32,019 nucleotides of DNA from Actinobacteria bacterium OK074 (GCA_001298575.1 LJCV01000005.1:1-32019), one strand, 5' to 3'; numbered from the stretch's first letter, positions 22,943 to 31,920 are shown. Translations and numbers: made by a program. The notes: a model not told the origin generated them from the sequence alone.

Positions 22943-25027
22943 TCAGCCCTCGGCGATGGGGAGTCGCGCCCCGTCCCGCAGGAACAGCGGGATCCGATCC
23001 AGTGGCGCGTCCACCGTCACGGCCGAACCGCCCTCGTAGGACTGGCCCGTCCACGCGTCCGTCCAGCGGGCGCCCGCCGGGAGGTAGGCCGTGCGGGCGG
23101 TGGCGCCGGCGGTCAGGACCGGGGCGACGAGCAGGTCGGGGCCGAAGAGGTAGGAGTCGTCGACCGTCCACGTCGCCTGGTCCCGGGGGAATTCGAGGAA
23201 CAGCGGGCGGATCACCGGCAACCCCTCCTCGTGCGCGGCGCGCATCACGTCCAGGACGTACGGCTTCAGGCGCTCGCGCAGCCGCAGGTACTTCTCCAGG
23301 ATCGCGCCGGCCTCCTCGCCGTAGGACCACACCTCGTTGGGGCCGCCGGTCATGTCGGGGCCCAGCGGCATGCCCGGGTCGCGGAAGCCGTGCAGGCGCA
23401 TCAGCGGGGACAGCGCGCCGAACTGGAACCAGCGGACCATGACTTCGCGGTACGCCGGGTCGTCCGGGTCGCCGCCGTGGAAGCCGCCGATGTCGGTGTT
23501 CCACCAGGGGATGCCGGACAGCGCGGTGTTGAGGCCCGCCGCGATCTGGCGGCGCAGCGTCGGGAAGTCCGTGCCGATGTCGCCCGACCACAGCGCGGCA
23601 CCGTAACGCTGACTGCCCGCCCACGCCGAGCGGTTGAGCGAGACGATCTCCTCCTCGCCCTCCGCACGCAGCCCCTCGTAGAAGGTGCGGGCGTTCTCCA
23701 GCGGGTAGAGGTTGCCGACTTCGAGTCCCGGACCGGCCCAGTAGCGCAGGTTCTCCGGGAAGCCCGGCTTCAGCTCCGGCTCGCACGCGTCCAGCCAGAA
23801 CGCCGTGATCCCGTACGGCGAAAGGTAGTTGTCCTTCACCCGCGACCACACGAACTCCCGGGCCTCGGGGTTGGTGGCGTCATAGAAGGCGACCTGGACG
23901 GTGGAGGCGACGCCCTTGTCGGGCCAGTCGGCGTGCGCCATCGGGCCGTACTGCGTCCCGATGAAGTAGCCCTTCTGCTCCATGAGTTGGTGGTTCTCCG
24001 AGAGCGGTGAGACCGAAGGCCACACGGACACCACCAACTTGATGCCCAGCTCCGCCAACTCCGCGACCATCGCGGCCGGGTCGGGCCACTGGGCCGCGTC
24101 GAACTTCCACTCGCCCAGATGCGTCCAGTGGAAGAAGTCGCACACGATCGCGTCGATCGGCAGGCCCCGGCGCTTGTACTCCCGTGCCACCGCGAGGAGT
24201 TCGTCCTGGGTGCGGTAGCGCAGCTTGCACTGCCAGAAGCCCGCCGCCCACTCCGGCAGCATCGGGCTGCGGCCGGTCACCGCGCTGTAGCGGCGCTGCG
24301 CGTCGGCCGGGTCGCCCGCGGTGATCCAGTAGTCCAGCTGCCGCGCCGAATCGGCCACCCAGCGCGTGCCGTTGCCCGCCAGCTCGACGCGCCCGATCGC
24401 CGGGTTGTTCCACAGCAGTGTGTAGCCACGGCTGGAGACGAGCACCGGAATCGACACCTCGGCGTTGCGCTGCACCAGGTCCAGGACCGTGCCCTTCTGG
24501 TCCAGCCGCCCGTGCTGGTGCTGCCCGAGGCCGTACAACTTCTCGTCGTCGTACGCGGCGAAGCGCTGCTCCAGGCGGTGGTGGCCGTTGCCGACGGCGG
24601 TGTACAGCCGCGAGCCCGGCCACCAGAAGTGCGCCCGCTCCTCGGCGAGCAGTTCCGTACCGTCGTCCGTGCGCACGAACCGCACGAGCCCCTCCGCGTC
24701 GACCTCCACGGTCAGCGCCCCGACGGTCAACTGCCCCTGCCCGTCCTCCAGTTTGACCGAGGACGACGTCGACGGCGGGGTGTCGAGCAGCGCGCCCGGC
24801 AGCCCGTCGAGCAGCGGACCGCCGAGCCGGGCCCGCACCCGGACCGCGTCCGGACCCCACGGCTCGATGCGCAGCGTCTCCTGACGGCCGCTCCACTCCA
24901 GCGCGCCGTCCCGCTCCCGGAACGTACCGACGGTGGGGGACGACTGCGCGAGACTGACCGCACCGTGCTGCGGCTGCGGCTGCGGTTGGGACTGCGGTTG
25001 GGACTGGTTTTCGGCAGGCTGATTCAC
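22943..25027 (-). CDS. GH31 alpha-xylosidase
   Basis: A 694-residue family 31 enzyme that most resembles alpha-xylosidases. An N-terminal beta domain includes LYGLGQHQHGRLDQKG. The catalytic barrel has AGFWQCKLRYRTQDELL and VCDFFHWTHLGEWKFD, nucleophile Asp413 in FWLDACEPEL, and acid/base Asp483 in ALWSGDIGTDFPTLRRQ. A C-terminal beta domain ends LFLRDGARLPIAEG. There is no signal peptide. The first residues are a Gln-Pro run (NQSQPQSQPQPQPQ). It would remove alpha-1,6-xylose from the non-reducing end of xyloglucan oligosaccharides, alternating with the GH3 enzyme. GTG 25025-25027 has AAGGAG eight bases upstream. It lies downstream of lacI on the same strand with no operator between, so the two probably form an operon. 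Confidence 0.88.
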   Translation of the reverse strand: MNQPAENQSQPQSQPQPQPQHGAVSLAQSSPTVGTFRERDGALEWSGRQETLRIEPWGPDAVRVRARLGGPLLDGLPGALLDTPPSTSSSVKLEDGQGQLTVGALTVEVDAEGLVRFVRTDDGTELLAEERAHFWWPGSRLYTAVGNGHHRLEQRFAAYDDEKLYGLGQHQHGRLDQKGTVLDLVQRNAEVSIPVLVSSRGYTLLWNNPAIGRVELAGNGTRWVADSARQLDYWITAGDPADAQRRYSAVTGRSPMLPEWAAGFWQCKLRYRTQDELLAVAREYKRRGLPIDAIVCDFFHWTHLGEWKFDAAQWPDPAAMVAELAELGIKLVVSVWPSVSPLSENHQLMEQKGYFIGTQYGPMAHADWPDKGVASTVQVAFYDATNPEAREFVWSRVKDNYLSPYGITAFWLDACEPELKPGFPENLRYWAGPGLEVGNLYPLENARTFYEGLRAEGEEEIVSLNRSAWAGSQRYGAALWSGDIGTDFPTLRRQIAAGLNTALSGIPWWNTDIGGFHGGDPDDPAYREVMVRWFQFGALSPLMRLHGFRDPGMPLGPDMTGGPNEVWSYGEEAGAILEKYLRLRERLKPYVLDVMRAAHEEGLPVIRPLFLEFPRDQATWTVDDSYLFGPDLLVAPVLTAGATARTAYLPAGARWTDAWTGQSYEGGSAVTVDAPLDRIPLFLRDGARLPIAEG

Positions 25028-25147
25028 GTGGGGTGCTCCTTGGAGGAGTGCGAAAACATGCAGACTTTCGGTGCCCCGCCCGAACGGCGGCCCTACGGCG
25101 GGGCCTTGCGACAGCTGACCTCGAACAGCGACCCGGCGCCCGGACCA

Positions 25148-25284
25148 AGGCCCGTCCGGACCGAGGCCCGTCCGGACCGAGGCCCGTCCGGACCAGAACC
25201 CGACCGGATCAGAACCCGACCAGAACCCAGCTGGATCAGGACCCGGCCGGATCGGGATTCGACCGGTCAGGACCCGGCCGGCGC
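25148..25284 (+). repeat. Degenerate 16-bp tandem repeats between lacI and the GH31 gene
   Basis: About nine units follow one another. Three near-identical AGGCCCGTCCGGACCG copies (25148-25194) are followed by variants such as AGAACCCGACCGGATC (25195-25210), AGAACCCAGCTGGATC (25222-25237) and AGGACCCGGCCGGATC (25238-25253). The last units run into the 3' end of lacI. The units contain palindromic TCCGGA or CCGG cores, so the transcript could fold into successive hairpins. Confidence 0.75.
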
Positions 25285-26280
25285 CGGCCCCGAACTCGCC
25301 CGTACCGTCAACTCCGGTGCGAGCAGCACCACTTCGTCCGTTTCCTGGCCCGCCAGCTTGGCGACCAGGTACTCCACCGCCCGCCGCCCCATCTCCTGCG
25401 CGGGGATGGCGACGGACGTCAGCCGCACCGACGCCTGCGTGGCGACCTGGTCGGGGCAGACCGCGAGCACCGAGACGTCCTCGGGCACCGCCCGCCCCTG
25501 CTGCCGCAACAGCGCGAGCAGCGGCTCCACCGCCGACTCGTTCTGCACGACGAACCCCGTGGTGCCGGGGCGCTCGTCGAAGATCCGGGCCAGGGTCACC
25601 GCCATCGCGTCGTAGCCGCCCTCGCACGGCCGGTGCAGCACCCGGACGCCCAACTCCTTGGCGCGGGAGCGGAGTCCGTCGAGCGTGAGGACGGCGAAAC
25701 CGGTGTGGCGCTCGTAGACCGCGGGCGCCTCGCCGATGACAGCGATGTCGCGGTGCCCGAGCGCGGCCAGGTGCTCCGCGCACAGCGCGCCCGTCGCCGC
25801 GAAGTCCAGGTCGACACAGGTCAGCCCGGTGGTGTCGGCGGGCAGTCCGATGAGCACCGAGGGCTGGTCGCCCGAGCGCAGCAACGGCAGCCGCTCGTCG
25901 TCGAGTTGGACGTCCATCAGGATCATCGCGTCGGCGAGCCCGCTGCCGGTGACCCGGCGCACCGCGTCGGGACCCTCCTCACCGGTGAGCAGCAGGACGT
26001 CGTAGCCGTGCGTGCGGGCGCTGGTGGCGACCGCGATGGCGATCTCCATCATCACCGGCACGTACATGTCCGTCCGCAGCGGGATCATCAGCGCGATGAT
26101 GTTCGAGCGGCTGCTCGCCAGGGCGCGGGCGCCCGCGTTCGGGTGGTAGCCCAGTTCCTGGATGCTGCGCTCGACGCGCTGCCGGGTGCCCGCGGAGATC
26201 GACCGCTTGCCGCTGAGGACATAGCTCACCGTGCTTGCCGAGACTCCGGCGTGCTGGGCGACCTCGGCGAGGGTGACCAT
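25267..26280 (-). CDS. LacI-family transcriptional repressor of the locus
   Basis: A 337-residue LacI/GalR-type regulator. The N-terminal helix-turn-helix and hinge read MVTLAEVAQHAGVSASTVSY, VLSGKRSISAGTRQRVE and YHPNAGARALASSRS, followed by a periplasmic-binding-protein-like sensor domain (IIALMIPLRTDMYVPVMMEI onward, with PSVLIGLP, GHRDIAVIG and LTSVAIPAQEMGRRAVEYL). It should bind the TCGAAGCGCTTCGA palindromes and release them when a xyloglucan-derived sugar is present. That effector is inferred. ATG 26278-26280 has GGAG six bases upstream. Two operator copies lie 17 and 108 bases ahead of it, so autoregulation is likely. The 3' end overlaps a tandem repeat that encodes the Pro/Ala tail. 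Confidence 0.92.
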   Translation of the reverse strand: MVTLAEVAQHAGVSASTVSYVLSGKRSISAGTRQRVERSIQELGYHPNAGARALASSRSNIIALMIPLRTDMYVPVMMEIAIAVATSARTHGYDVLLLTGEEGPDAVRRVTGSGLADAMILMDVQLDDERLPLLRSGDQPSVLIGLPADTTGLTCVDLDFAATGALCAEHLAALGHRDIAVIGEAPAVYERHTGFAVLTLDGLRSRAKELGVRVLHRPCEGGYDAMAVTLARIFDERPGTTGFVVQNESAVEPLLALLRQQGRAVPEDVSVLAVCPDQVATQASVRLTSVAIPAQEMGRRAVEYLVAKLAGQETDEVVLLAPELTVRASSGPAPAGS

Positions 26281-26296
26281 CCGGTTCTCCAGGCGT

Positions 26297-26310
26297 GTGA
26301 AGCGCTTCGA
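26297..26310. promoter_or_regulatory. LacI-type operator copy in the lacI leader
   Basis: GTGAAGCGCTTCGA matches the 14-base operator at 12 positions and keeps the GAAGCGCTTC core (26299-26308). It lies 17 bases before the lacI start codon, in the leader, a position suited to autorepression. Confidence 0.65.
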
Positions 26311-26638
26311 CAGGGCGAGCGTTGCGTACGGGGGCGTGTGAGGGTGGGTCGACAGTAGCTTGGGCCGGGAACGGCTGTCCATAGTCGTCGAAGCGCTTCG
26401 ACTGACTATTTCTGCGGCCGGGTGACTATGTCCGTGGCCGGGATCCGTGGCCGGGATGTGCCGGAGCCTGCCGCAAGCCTGGTGGTCGCGCACCAAATCG
26501 GGTACATACGATCCAGTAGAACCCGTTGGTAACCAAATATGATCAACGGCTACCATGATCCCGTAATGCTCGCCGTCCCGTCATACGCACGATCCCCCAG
26601 ACCCTGATTGGTCCCCGATTCGCGGCGAGGTGATCCTC
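26311..26638. other. Divergent region between lacI and the acyl-CoA dehydrogenase gene
   Basis: No gene is seen in these 328 bases. The left part carries the perfect LacI operator at 26388. Nearer the acyl-CoA dehydrogenase gene is TTGGT-A-ACCAA (26526-26536), an 11-base palindrome that could be a regulator site for that gene. TTGGTA within it, followed 19 bases later by TACCAT, is a possible weak promoter. Confidence 0.4.
26388..26401. promoter_or_regulatory. Perfect LacI-type operator upstream of lacI
   Basis: TCGAAGCGCTTCGA, identical to the two sites at 11341 and 11523. Symmetry extends one base further on each side (G...C). It lies 108 bases upstream of the lacI start and 238 bases before the divergent acyl-CoA dehydrogenase gene. 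Confidence 0.75.
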
Positions 26639-28585
26639 ATGTCCGCAGCACCGGCCCACACCCCCCGGCCCCGGCCCGCCGTCACCGAACGCGAGGCCCG
26701 GGAGGTCGCCGAGGCCGCCCGGGAGCAGAACTGGCGCAAGCCCAGCTTCGCCAAGGAACTCTTCCTCGGCCGTTTCCGGCTCGACCTGATCCACCCGCAC
26801 CCCGTACCGGCCGACGCGGACACCCGCCGCGGCGAGGAGTTCCTCGCCGCGCTGCGCGACTTCTGCGAGACGCGCATCGACGCCGCCCGTATCGAACGCG
26901 AGGCGAAGATCCCCGACGAGACGATCCGCGGTCTCAAGGAACTCGGCGCGCTCGGCATGAAGATCGACACGAAGTACGGCGGCCTCGGCCTCACCCAGGT
27001 GTACTACAACAAGGCCCTCGCCCTGGTCGGTTCCGCGAACGCCGCGGTCGGCGCACTGCTCTCCGCCCACCAGTCGATCGGCGTACCGCAGCCGCTGAAG
27101 CTCTTCGGCACCCAGGAGCAGAAGGACCGCTTCCTGCCGCGCTGCGCCCGCACCGACATCTCCGCGTTCCTGCTGACCGAGCCCGACGTCGGCTCCGACC
27201 CGGCCCGGCTGGCCACCGCCGCCGTACCGGAGGGGGACGACTACGTCCTGGACGGCGTGAAACTGTGGACCACCAACGGCGTCGTCGCCGACCTCCTCGT
27301 CGTGATGGCCCGCGTCCCGAAGTCCGAGGGGCACCCCGGCGGGATCACGGCCTTCGTCGTCGAGGCCGACGCGGCCGGCGTCACCGTCGAGAACCGCAAC
27401 GCGTTCATGGGCCTGCGCGGCCTGGAGAACGGCGTCACCCGCTTCCACCAGGTCCGGGTGCCCGCCGCCAACCGCATCGGACCCGAGGGCGCGGGCCTGA
27501 AGATCGCCCTGACCACGCTCAACACCGGACGGCTCTCGCTGCCCGCGATGTGCGTCGGCGCCGGAAAGTGGTGCCTGAAGATCGCCCGCGAGTGGTCCGG
27601 GGTGCGCGAGCAGTGGGGCCGCCCGGTCGCGCTGCACGAGGCGGTCGGCGCGAAGATCTCCTTCATCGCGGCCACCACCTTCGCCCTGGAGGCCGTGGTG
27701 GACCTCTCCAGCCAGATGGCCGACGAGGACCGCAACGACATCCGCATCGAGGCCGCCCTCGCCAAGCTGTACGGCTCCGAGATGGCCTGGCTGATGGCCG
27801 ACGAACTCGTCCAGATCCGCGGCGGTCGCGGCTTCGAGACCGCCGAGTCCCTCACCGCCCGCGGCGAACGCGGCATCCCCGCCGAGCAGTTGCTCCGCGA
27901 CCTGCGCATCAACCGCATCTTCGAGGGCTCCACGGAGATCATGCATCTCCTCATCGCCCGCGAGGCCGTCGACGCCCACCTCTCCGTGGCCGGCGACCTC
28001 ATCGACCCGGACAAGTCCCTGTCCGACAAGGCGAAAGCAGGCGCGCACGCGGGTGTCTTCTACGCCAAGTGGCTCCCGAAACTGGTCGCGGGCCCCGGAC
28101 AACTCCCCACGTCGTACGGCGAGTTCAAGCGGGCCACCGATCTCTCCCCGCACCTGCGCTACGTCGAACGGGCCGCCCGCAGGCTCGCCCGCTCCACCTT
28201 CTACGGCATGTCCCGCTGGCAGGGCCGCATGGAGACCAAACAGGGCTTCCTGGGGCGGGTGGTGGACATCGGCGCGGAACTCTTCGCGATGAGCGCGGCC
28301 TGTGTACGCGCCGAACACCTGCGCGCGGCGGGGGAGTCGGGCACCGAGGCGTACCAACTCGCCGACGCCTTCTGCCGCCAGGCCCGCGTCCGTGCCGAGG
28401 AACTCTTCGGCCGCCTGTGGACCAACACGGACGACGTCGACCGCGCGGTGGTCAAGGGTGTCCTCGCGGGTTCCTACGCATGGCTGGAGCACGGGATCGT
28501 CGACCCGTCGGCGGCGGGGGAGTGGATCGCGGACGCTACGCCGGGGCCGTCCAAGCGGGACAACGTGCGTCGCCCCGTCGACTGA
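26639..28585 (+). CDS. Acyl-CoA dehydrogenase (long form)
   Basis: A 648-residue FAD-dependent acyl-CoA dehydrogenase, longer than the usual 380-400. The N-terminal helical domain includes GLTQVYYNKALALVGSANAA. The middle beta domain has FLLTEPDVGSDPARL and VLDGVKLWTTNG, the FAD and substrate contacts. The C-terminal helical domain contains VREQWGRPVALHEAVG and the candidate catalytic Glu429 in RINRIFEGSTEIMHL. About 200 further residues (about 450-648) form an extra helical region, as in VLCAD/ACAD9-like and several bacterial long forms. It would introduce the alpha-beta double bond in acyl-CoA oxidation. ATG 26639 has GAGG eight bases upstream. The gene stops seven bases before the convergent vapC stop. 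It does not belong to the sugar regulon. Confidence 0.9.
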   Translation: MSAAPAHTPRPRPAVTEREAREVAEAAREQNWRKPSFAKELFLGRFRLDLIHPHPVPADADTRRGEEFLAALRDFCETRIDAARIEREAKIPDETIRGLKELGALGMKIDTKYGGLGLTQVYYNKALALVGSANAAVGALLSAHQSIGVPQPLKLFGTQEQKDRFLPRCARTDISAFLLTEPDVGSDPARLATAAVPEGDDYVLDGVKLWTTNGVVADLLVVMARVPKSEGHPGGITAFVVEADAAGVTVENRNAFMGLRGLENGVTRFHQVRVPAANRIGPEGAGLKIALTTLNTGRLSLPAMCVGAGKWCLKIAREWSGVREQWGRPVALHEAVGAKISFIAATTFALEAVVDLSSQMADEDRNDIRIEAALAKLYGSEMAWLMADELVQIRGGRGFETAESLTARGERGIPAEQLLRDLRINRIFEGSTEIMHLLIAREAVDAHLSVAGDLIDPDKSLSDKAKAGAHAGVFYAKWLPKLVAGPGQLPTSYGEFKRATDLSPHLRYVERAARRLARSTFYGMSRWQGRMETKQGFLGRVVDIGAELFAMSAACVRAEHLRAAGESGTEAYQLADAFCRQARVRAEELFGRLWTNTDDVDRAVVKGVLAGSYAWLEHGIVDPSAAGEWIADATPGPSKRDNVRRPVD

Positions 28586-28592
28586 GTGACGG

Positions 28593-29012
28593 CTACAGGC
28601 TGCCCGGCGGCATCAGCCACTGGGTGCGCTGGCCGGTGACCGAGGCGACGGTCTCGAAGTCGTTGTCGTAGTGCAGCACTGTGAGCCCCTGCAACTCGGC
28701 GGTCGCGGCGATGAGCAGGTCGACCGCGCCCGCCGAGCGGTGTTTGCTCTTGGCGGTGAGCTCTTTCTGTACGTCCCAGGCGCGGGTCAGGGCGCGGTCG
28801 TCGAGCGGTGCCCAGGTGAACAGTGCCTCCAGCCGTTCGACCAGCTGCTCGCGATGCTCGGAGTTCTTCGCGCTGTACAGGAACTCGAGCTCGGTGATCG
28901 GGCAGCGGGCGATGAGGCCCTCCTCCAGGGGTTTCACCCACTGGGAGAGGGCGGGCTCCCTGAAGATCCGACTGAGGGCACTGGTGTCGATGAGGAAGTT
29001 GGCAGCGGTCAT
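28593..29012 (-). CDS. vapC: PIN-domain toxin (VapC-type ribonuclease)
   Basis: A 139-residue PIN-domain protein, normal VapC size. The acidic metal-binding residues are visible: Asp9 in NFLIDTSAL, Glu41 in PITELEFLYS, Asp98 in GAVDLLIAATA, and Asp116/Asp118 in LHYDNDFE. VapC toxins cleave specific RNAs, often tRNA, and are held inactive by VapB. The start overlaps the upstream vapB-like stop by four bases (ATGA on the minus strand), the usual antitoxin-first order with coupled translation. It is convergent with the acyl-CoA dehydrogenase gene and separated by only seven bases. The target is not predictable. Confidence 0.9.
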   Translation of the reverse strand: MTAANFLIDTSALSRIFREPALSQWVKPLEEGLIARCPITELEFLYSAKNSEHREQLVERLEALFTWAPLDDRALTRAWDVQKELTAKSKHRSAGAVDLLIAATAELQGLTVLHYDNDFETVASVTGQRTQWLMPPGSL

Positions 29013-29218
29013 CGACGGTAGTTCGCCTTGTCCAGGAGGATGTCGAAGTCGCCCGCGTCGGCACGCGCGGCCAGCGCGGCGAGAGCGCGGGCGCGCTTCT
29101 TGCGCTCGACGGCCTCCCGCAGAGCCGCGTTCACCGTGTCCTTCTTCGTCTTGGTCCCGAACTCTACGGCCGCATCCGCCAGCAACTGCTCGTCGATGTC
29201 GATCAAGGTCTTGGCCAT
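29009..29218 (-). CDS. vapB: VapB-type antitoxin
   Basis: A 69-residue antitoxin. The N-terminal part, AKTLIDIDEQLLADAAVEFG then TKKDTVNAALREAVERKKR, is a ribbon-helix-helix-type DNA-binding segment of the VapB type. The C-terminal tail, DAGDFDILLDKANYRR, would wrap the toxin. It would neutralise the PIN toxin encoded downstream and repress its own operon. GAGGG lies upstream of the ATG. Inverted half-sites TATATC/GATATA are found 15-39 bases before the start. Confidence 0.88.
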   Translation of the reverse strand: MAKTLIDIDEQLLADAAVEFGTKTKKDTVNAALREAVERKKRARALAALAARADAGDFDILLDKANYRR

Positions 29219-29232
29219 GACGCCACCCTCTG

Positions 29233-29257
29233 TATATCTAGCGAGTCGGCTGATATA
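29233..29257. promoter_or_regulatory. Probable VapB operator and promoter
   Basis: TATATC (29233-29238) and GATATA (29252-29257) form an inverted repeat with a 13-base spacer just upstream of the antitoxin start. This AT-rich patch contrasts with the surrounding GC-rich DNA and is a good candidate for the autoregulatory operator of the toxin-antitoxin pair. Confidence 0.55.
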
Positions 29258-29332
29258 TCCAGGTTACCGTATTGCCACCTTCAAGAAGGACGCACTGTCC
29301 ACCCCGCCCCCCGCTACGGCCACAATGGAGAG

Positions 29333-30619
29333 ATGAGCGACAGTCCAGCCCCCCTCGCCGATCCGCATCTCCTCTTCGACCCCGTCACCACCGACGGGCC
29401 CCGGGATGTCGTGATCCTCGGCTCCACCGGATCGATCGGCACCCAGGCCATCGACCTCGTGCTGCGCAACCCCGACCGTTTCCGGGTCACCGCTCTCTCC
29501 GCCGCCGGCGGCCGTGTCGACCTCCTCGCCGAGCAGGCGCACCGGCTCGGGGTCCGGACCGTCGCCGTGGCCCGCGAGGACGCCGTACCGGCCCTGCGCG
29601 AGGCGCTCTCCGCGCGCTACGGCACCGGACAGCCGCTCCCCGAGGTCCTGGCGGGACCGGACGCGGCCACCCAACTCGCGGTGTCCGACTGTCACACCGT
29701 CCTCAACGGCATCACCGGCTCCATCGGCCTCGCCCCCACCCTCGCCGCCCTGGAGGCGGGCCGCACCCTCGCGCTCGCCAACAAGGAGTCGCTCATCGTC
29801 GGGGGCCCGCTGGTGAAGGCGCTGGCCCGGCCCGGCCAGATCATCCCCGTGGACTCCGAGCACGCGGCCCTCTTCCAGGCCCTGGCCTCCGGCACCCGCG
29901 CCGACGTCCGCAAGCTGGTCGTGACCGCGTCCGGCGGCCCCTTCCGCGGCCGTACGAAGGCGGAGCTGGCCGACGTCACCCCCGAGGACGCGCTCGCGCA
30001 CCCCACCTGGGCCATGGGCCCGGTGATCACGATCAACTCCGCGACCCTCGTCAACAAGGGGCTGGAAGTGATCGAGGCGCACCTCCTCTACGACATTCCC
30101 TTCGACCGCATTGAGGTGGTCGTGCACCCGCAGTCGTATGTCCACTCGATGGTTGAGTTCACGGACGGATCGACAATCGCGCAGGCGACGCCCCCGGACA
30201 TGCGCGGGCCCATCGCCATCGGCCTGGGCTGGCCCGAACGTGTTCCCGACGCGGCGCCCGCCTTCGACTGGAGCAAGGCGTCGACCTGGGAGTTCTTCCC
30301 GCTCGACACCGAGGCGTTCCCCTCGGTCGGGCTCGCCCGGCACGTGGGGCAGCTCGCGGGTACGGCCCCGGCGGTGTTCAATGCGGCCAACGAGGAGTGC
30401 GTCGACGCGTTCCGGACCGGCGCGCTCCCGTTCAACGGCATCATGGAAACCGTGACGAAGGTCGTGGAAGAGCACGGAACACCGCGAACGGGAACTTCTC
30501 TCACCGTCGCGGACGTCCTCGAAGCAGAGACCTGGGCCCGCGCCCGGGCGCGGGAACTGGCCGCACAGACCACGGACAGCACAGCGACAACCAAGGCAAC
30601 GGCGGAGGCCCGTGCATGA
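29333..30619 (+). CDS. dxr: 1-deoxy-D-xylulose 5-phosphate reductoisomerase
   Basis: A 428-residue enzyme of the MEP isoprenoid pathway that converts DXP to 2-C-methyl-D-erythritol 4-phosphate with NADPH and a divalent metal. The NADPH loop is [17 protein letters not shown] (about residues 25-41). [12 protein letters not shown] and [15 protein letters not shown] hold metal and substrate ligands. [29 protein letters not shown] and [11 protein letters not shown] are the conserved active-site blocks, and [15 protein letters not shown] follows. A C-terminal Ala/Thr-rich tail of about 20 residues is an ordinary actinobacterial extension. The start ATG has GGAG very close upstream. It overlaps the following protease gene by four bases, an order commonly seen in Streptomyces together with ispG. 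Confidence 0.97.
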   Translation: MSDSPAPLADPHLLFDPVTTDGPRDVVILGSTGSIGTQAIDLVLRNPDRFRVTALSAAGGRVDLLAEQAHRLGVRTVAVAREDAVPALREALSARYGTGQPLPEVLAGPDAATQLAVSDCHTVLNGITGSIGLAPTLAALEAGRTLALANKESLIVGGPLVKALARPGQIIPVDSEHAALFQALASGTRADVRKLVVTASGGPFRGRTKAELADVTPEDALAHPTWAMGPVITINSATLVNKGLEVIEAHLLYDIPFDRIEVVVHPQSYVHSMVEFTDGSTIAQATPPDMRGPIAIGLGWPERVPDAAPAFDWSKASTWEFFPLDTEAFPSVGLARHVGQLAGTAPAVFNAANEECVDAFRTGALPFNGIMETVTKVVEEHGTPRTGTSLTVADVLEAETWARARARELAAQTTDSTATTKATAEARA

Positions 30620-31920
30620 CGACCCTGATGATGATCCTCGGCATAGTCGTCTTCGTGATCGGCCTGGGGATCTCGATCGCGTGGCACGAGCTGGGTCACC
30701 TCTCGACCGCCAAGCTCTTCGGCATCCGCGTGCCCCAGTACATGGTGGGCTTCGGCCCGACCCTCTGGTCGCGCAAGAGGGGCGAGACCGAGTACGGCAT
30801 CAAGGCGATCCCGCTCGGCGGCTACATCCGCATGATCGGCATGTTCCCGCCCGGCCCGGACGGCAAGGTCGAGGCCCGCTCCACCTCACCCTGGCGCGGC
30901 ATGATCGAGGACGCGCGCGCCCAGTCCTTCGAGGAACTGCGCCCCGGTGACGAGGAGCGCCTGTTCTACACGCGGGCCCCGTGGAAGCGCGGCATCGTGA
31001 TGTTCGCGGGCCCCTTCATGAACCTGATCCTCGCCGTCGTGGTGTTCCTCGGCGTGATGATGACCTTCGGCATCCAGGACCAGACCACCACGGTCAGCAA
31101 GGTCTCCGACTGCGTCATCCAGCAGAGCGAGAACCGCACCAAGTGCGCGAGCAGCGACCCCGCGGCCCCGGCCAAGGCCGCCGGACTCAAGGCGGGCGAC
31201 AAGATCGTCGCGTTCGACGGCAAGTCCGTCACCGACTGGTCGGTCCTCCAGTCCGACATCCGCGCCAACCCCGGCAAGGACGTCACGATCACCGTCGAGC
31301 GCAAGGGCCAGAAGGTCGACCTCACCGCCCACCTGATAAAGAACCAGGTCAGCAAGGTCGACGGCCAGGGCGGCTACGTCGAGGGCAAGTACGTCTACGC
31401 CGGCTTCCTCGGCTTCACCCCCGCCACCGGCATCGTCCAGCAGTCCTTCGGCCAGTCCGTCGACCGCATGGGCACGATGATGGAGAACGGCGTCGAGTCG
31501 CTGGTCTCGCTCCCCGGCAAGATCCCCGCCCTGTGGGACGCGGCCTTCGGCAACGCCCCCCGCGACCCCGACTCCCCGATGGGCGTGGTCGGCGCGGCCC
31601 GCGTCGGCGGCGAGGTCTTCACCCTCGACATCCCCGCCTCCCAGCAGGTCGCGATGATGCTGCTCCTGGTCGCGGGCTTCAACCTCTCCCTCTTCCTCTT
31701 CAACATGCTCCCCCTCCTCCCCCTCGACGGCGGCCACATCGCCGGCGCCGCCTGGGAGTCCCTGCGCCGCCACACCGCGAAGCTGCTGCGCCGCCCGGAC
31801 CCGGGCCCGTTCGACGTGGCGAAGCTGATGCCGGTCGCGTACGTCGTCGCCGGGATCTTCATCTGCTTCACGGTCCTCGTCCTGATCGCGGACGTGGTCA
31901 ACCCGGTGAAAATCTCGTAG
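30616..31920 (+). CDS. rseP: Site-2 (M50) intramembrane metalloprotease, RseP/Rip1-like
   Basis: A 434-residue membrane protease. The zinc site HELGH is His24-Glu25-x-x-His28 in the first membrane segment. [16 protein letters not shown] is the conserved membrane-associated region, and a second membrane segment is [24 protein letters not shown] domain (about 175-270) includes [19 protein letters not shown]. The third zinc ligand motif lies near the C-terminus in [17 protein letters not shown], followed by a last membrane segment. Family members cut anti-sigma factors and other membrane proteins within the bilayer after a first cleavage. ATG 30616 overlaps the dxr stop (ATGA) and has GGAGG upstream. 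The natural target is not visible here. Confidence 0.95.
   Translation: MTTLMMILGIVVFVIGLGISIAWHELGHLSTAKLFGIRVPQYMVGFGPTLWSRKRGETEYGIKAIPLGGYIRMIGMFPPGPDGKVEARSTSPWRGMIEDARAQSFEELRPGDEERLFYTRAPWKRGIVMFAGPFMNLILAVVVFLGVMMTFGIQDQTTTVSKVSDCVIQQSENRTKCASSDPAAPAKAAGLKAGDKIVAFDGKSVTDWSVLQSDIRANPGKDVTITVERKGQKVDLTAHLIKNQVSKVDGQGGYVEGKYVYAGFLGFTPATGIVQQSFGQSVDRMGTMMENGVESLVSLPGKIPALWDAAFGNAPRDPDSPMGVVGAARVGGEVFTLDIPASQQVAMMLLLVAGFNLSLFLFNMLPLLPLDGGHIAGAAWESLRRHTAKLLRRPDPGPFDVAKLMPVAYVVAGIFICFTVLVLIADVVNPVKIS

Noticed and set aside
25148..25284. CRISPR-like array
   Set aside because: Units are contiguous and degenerate with no unique spacers and no cas genes, so this is a simple tandem repeat.
25028..25783. 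Longer GH31 frame reaching back into lacI
   Set aside because: The extra codons are antisense-frame sequence across the tandem repeat and lacI. GTG 25027 with AAGGAG gives a normal GH31 protein.
26388..26401. LacI operator as control site for the acyl-CoA dehydrogenase gene
   Set aside because: It is 238 bases from that gene and no sugar link is apparent. Autoregulation of lacI explains it better.
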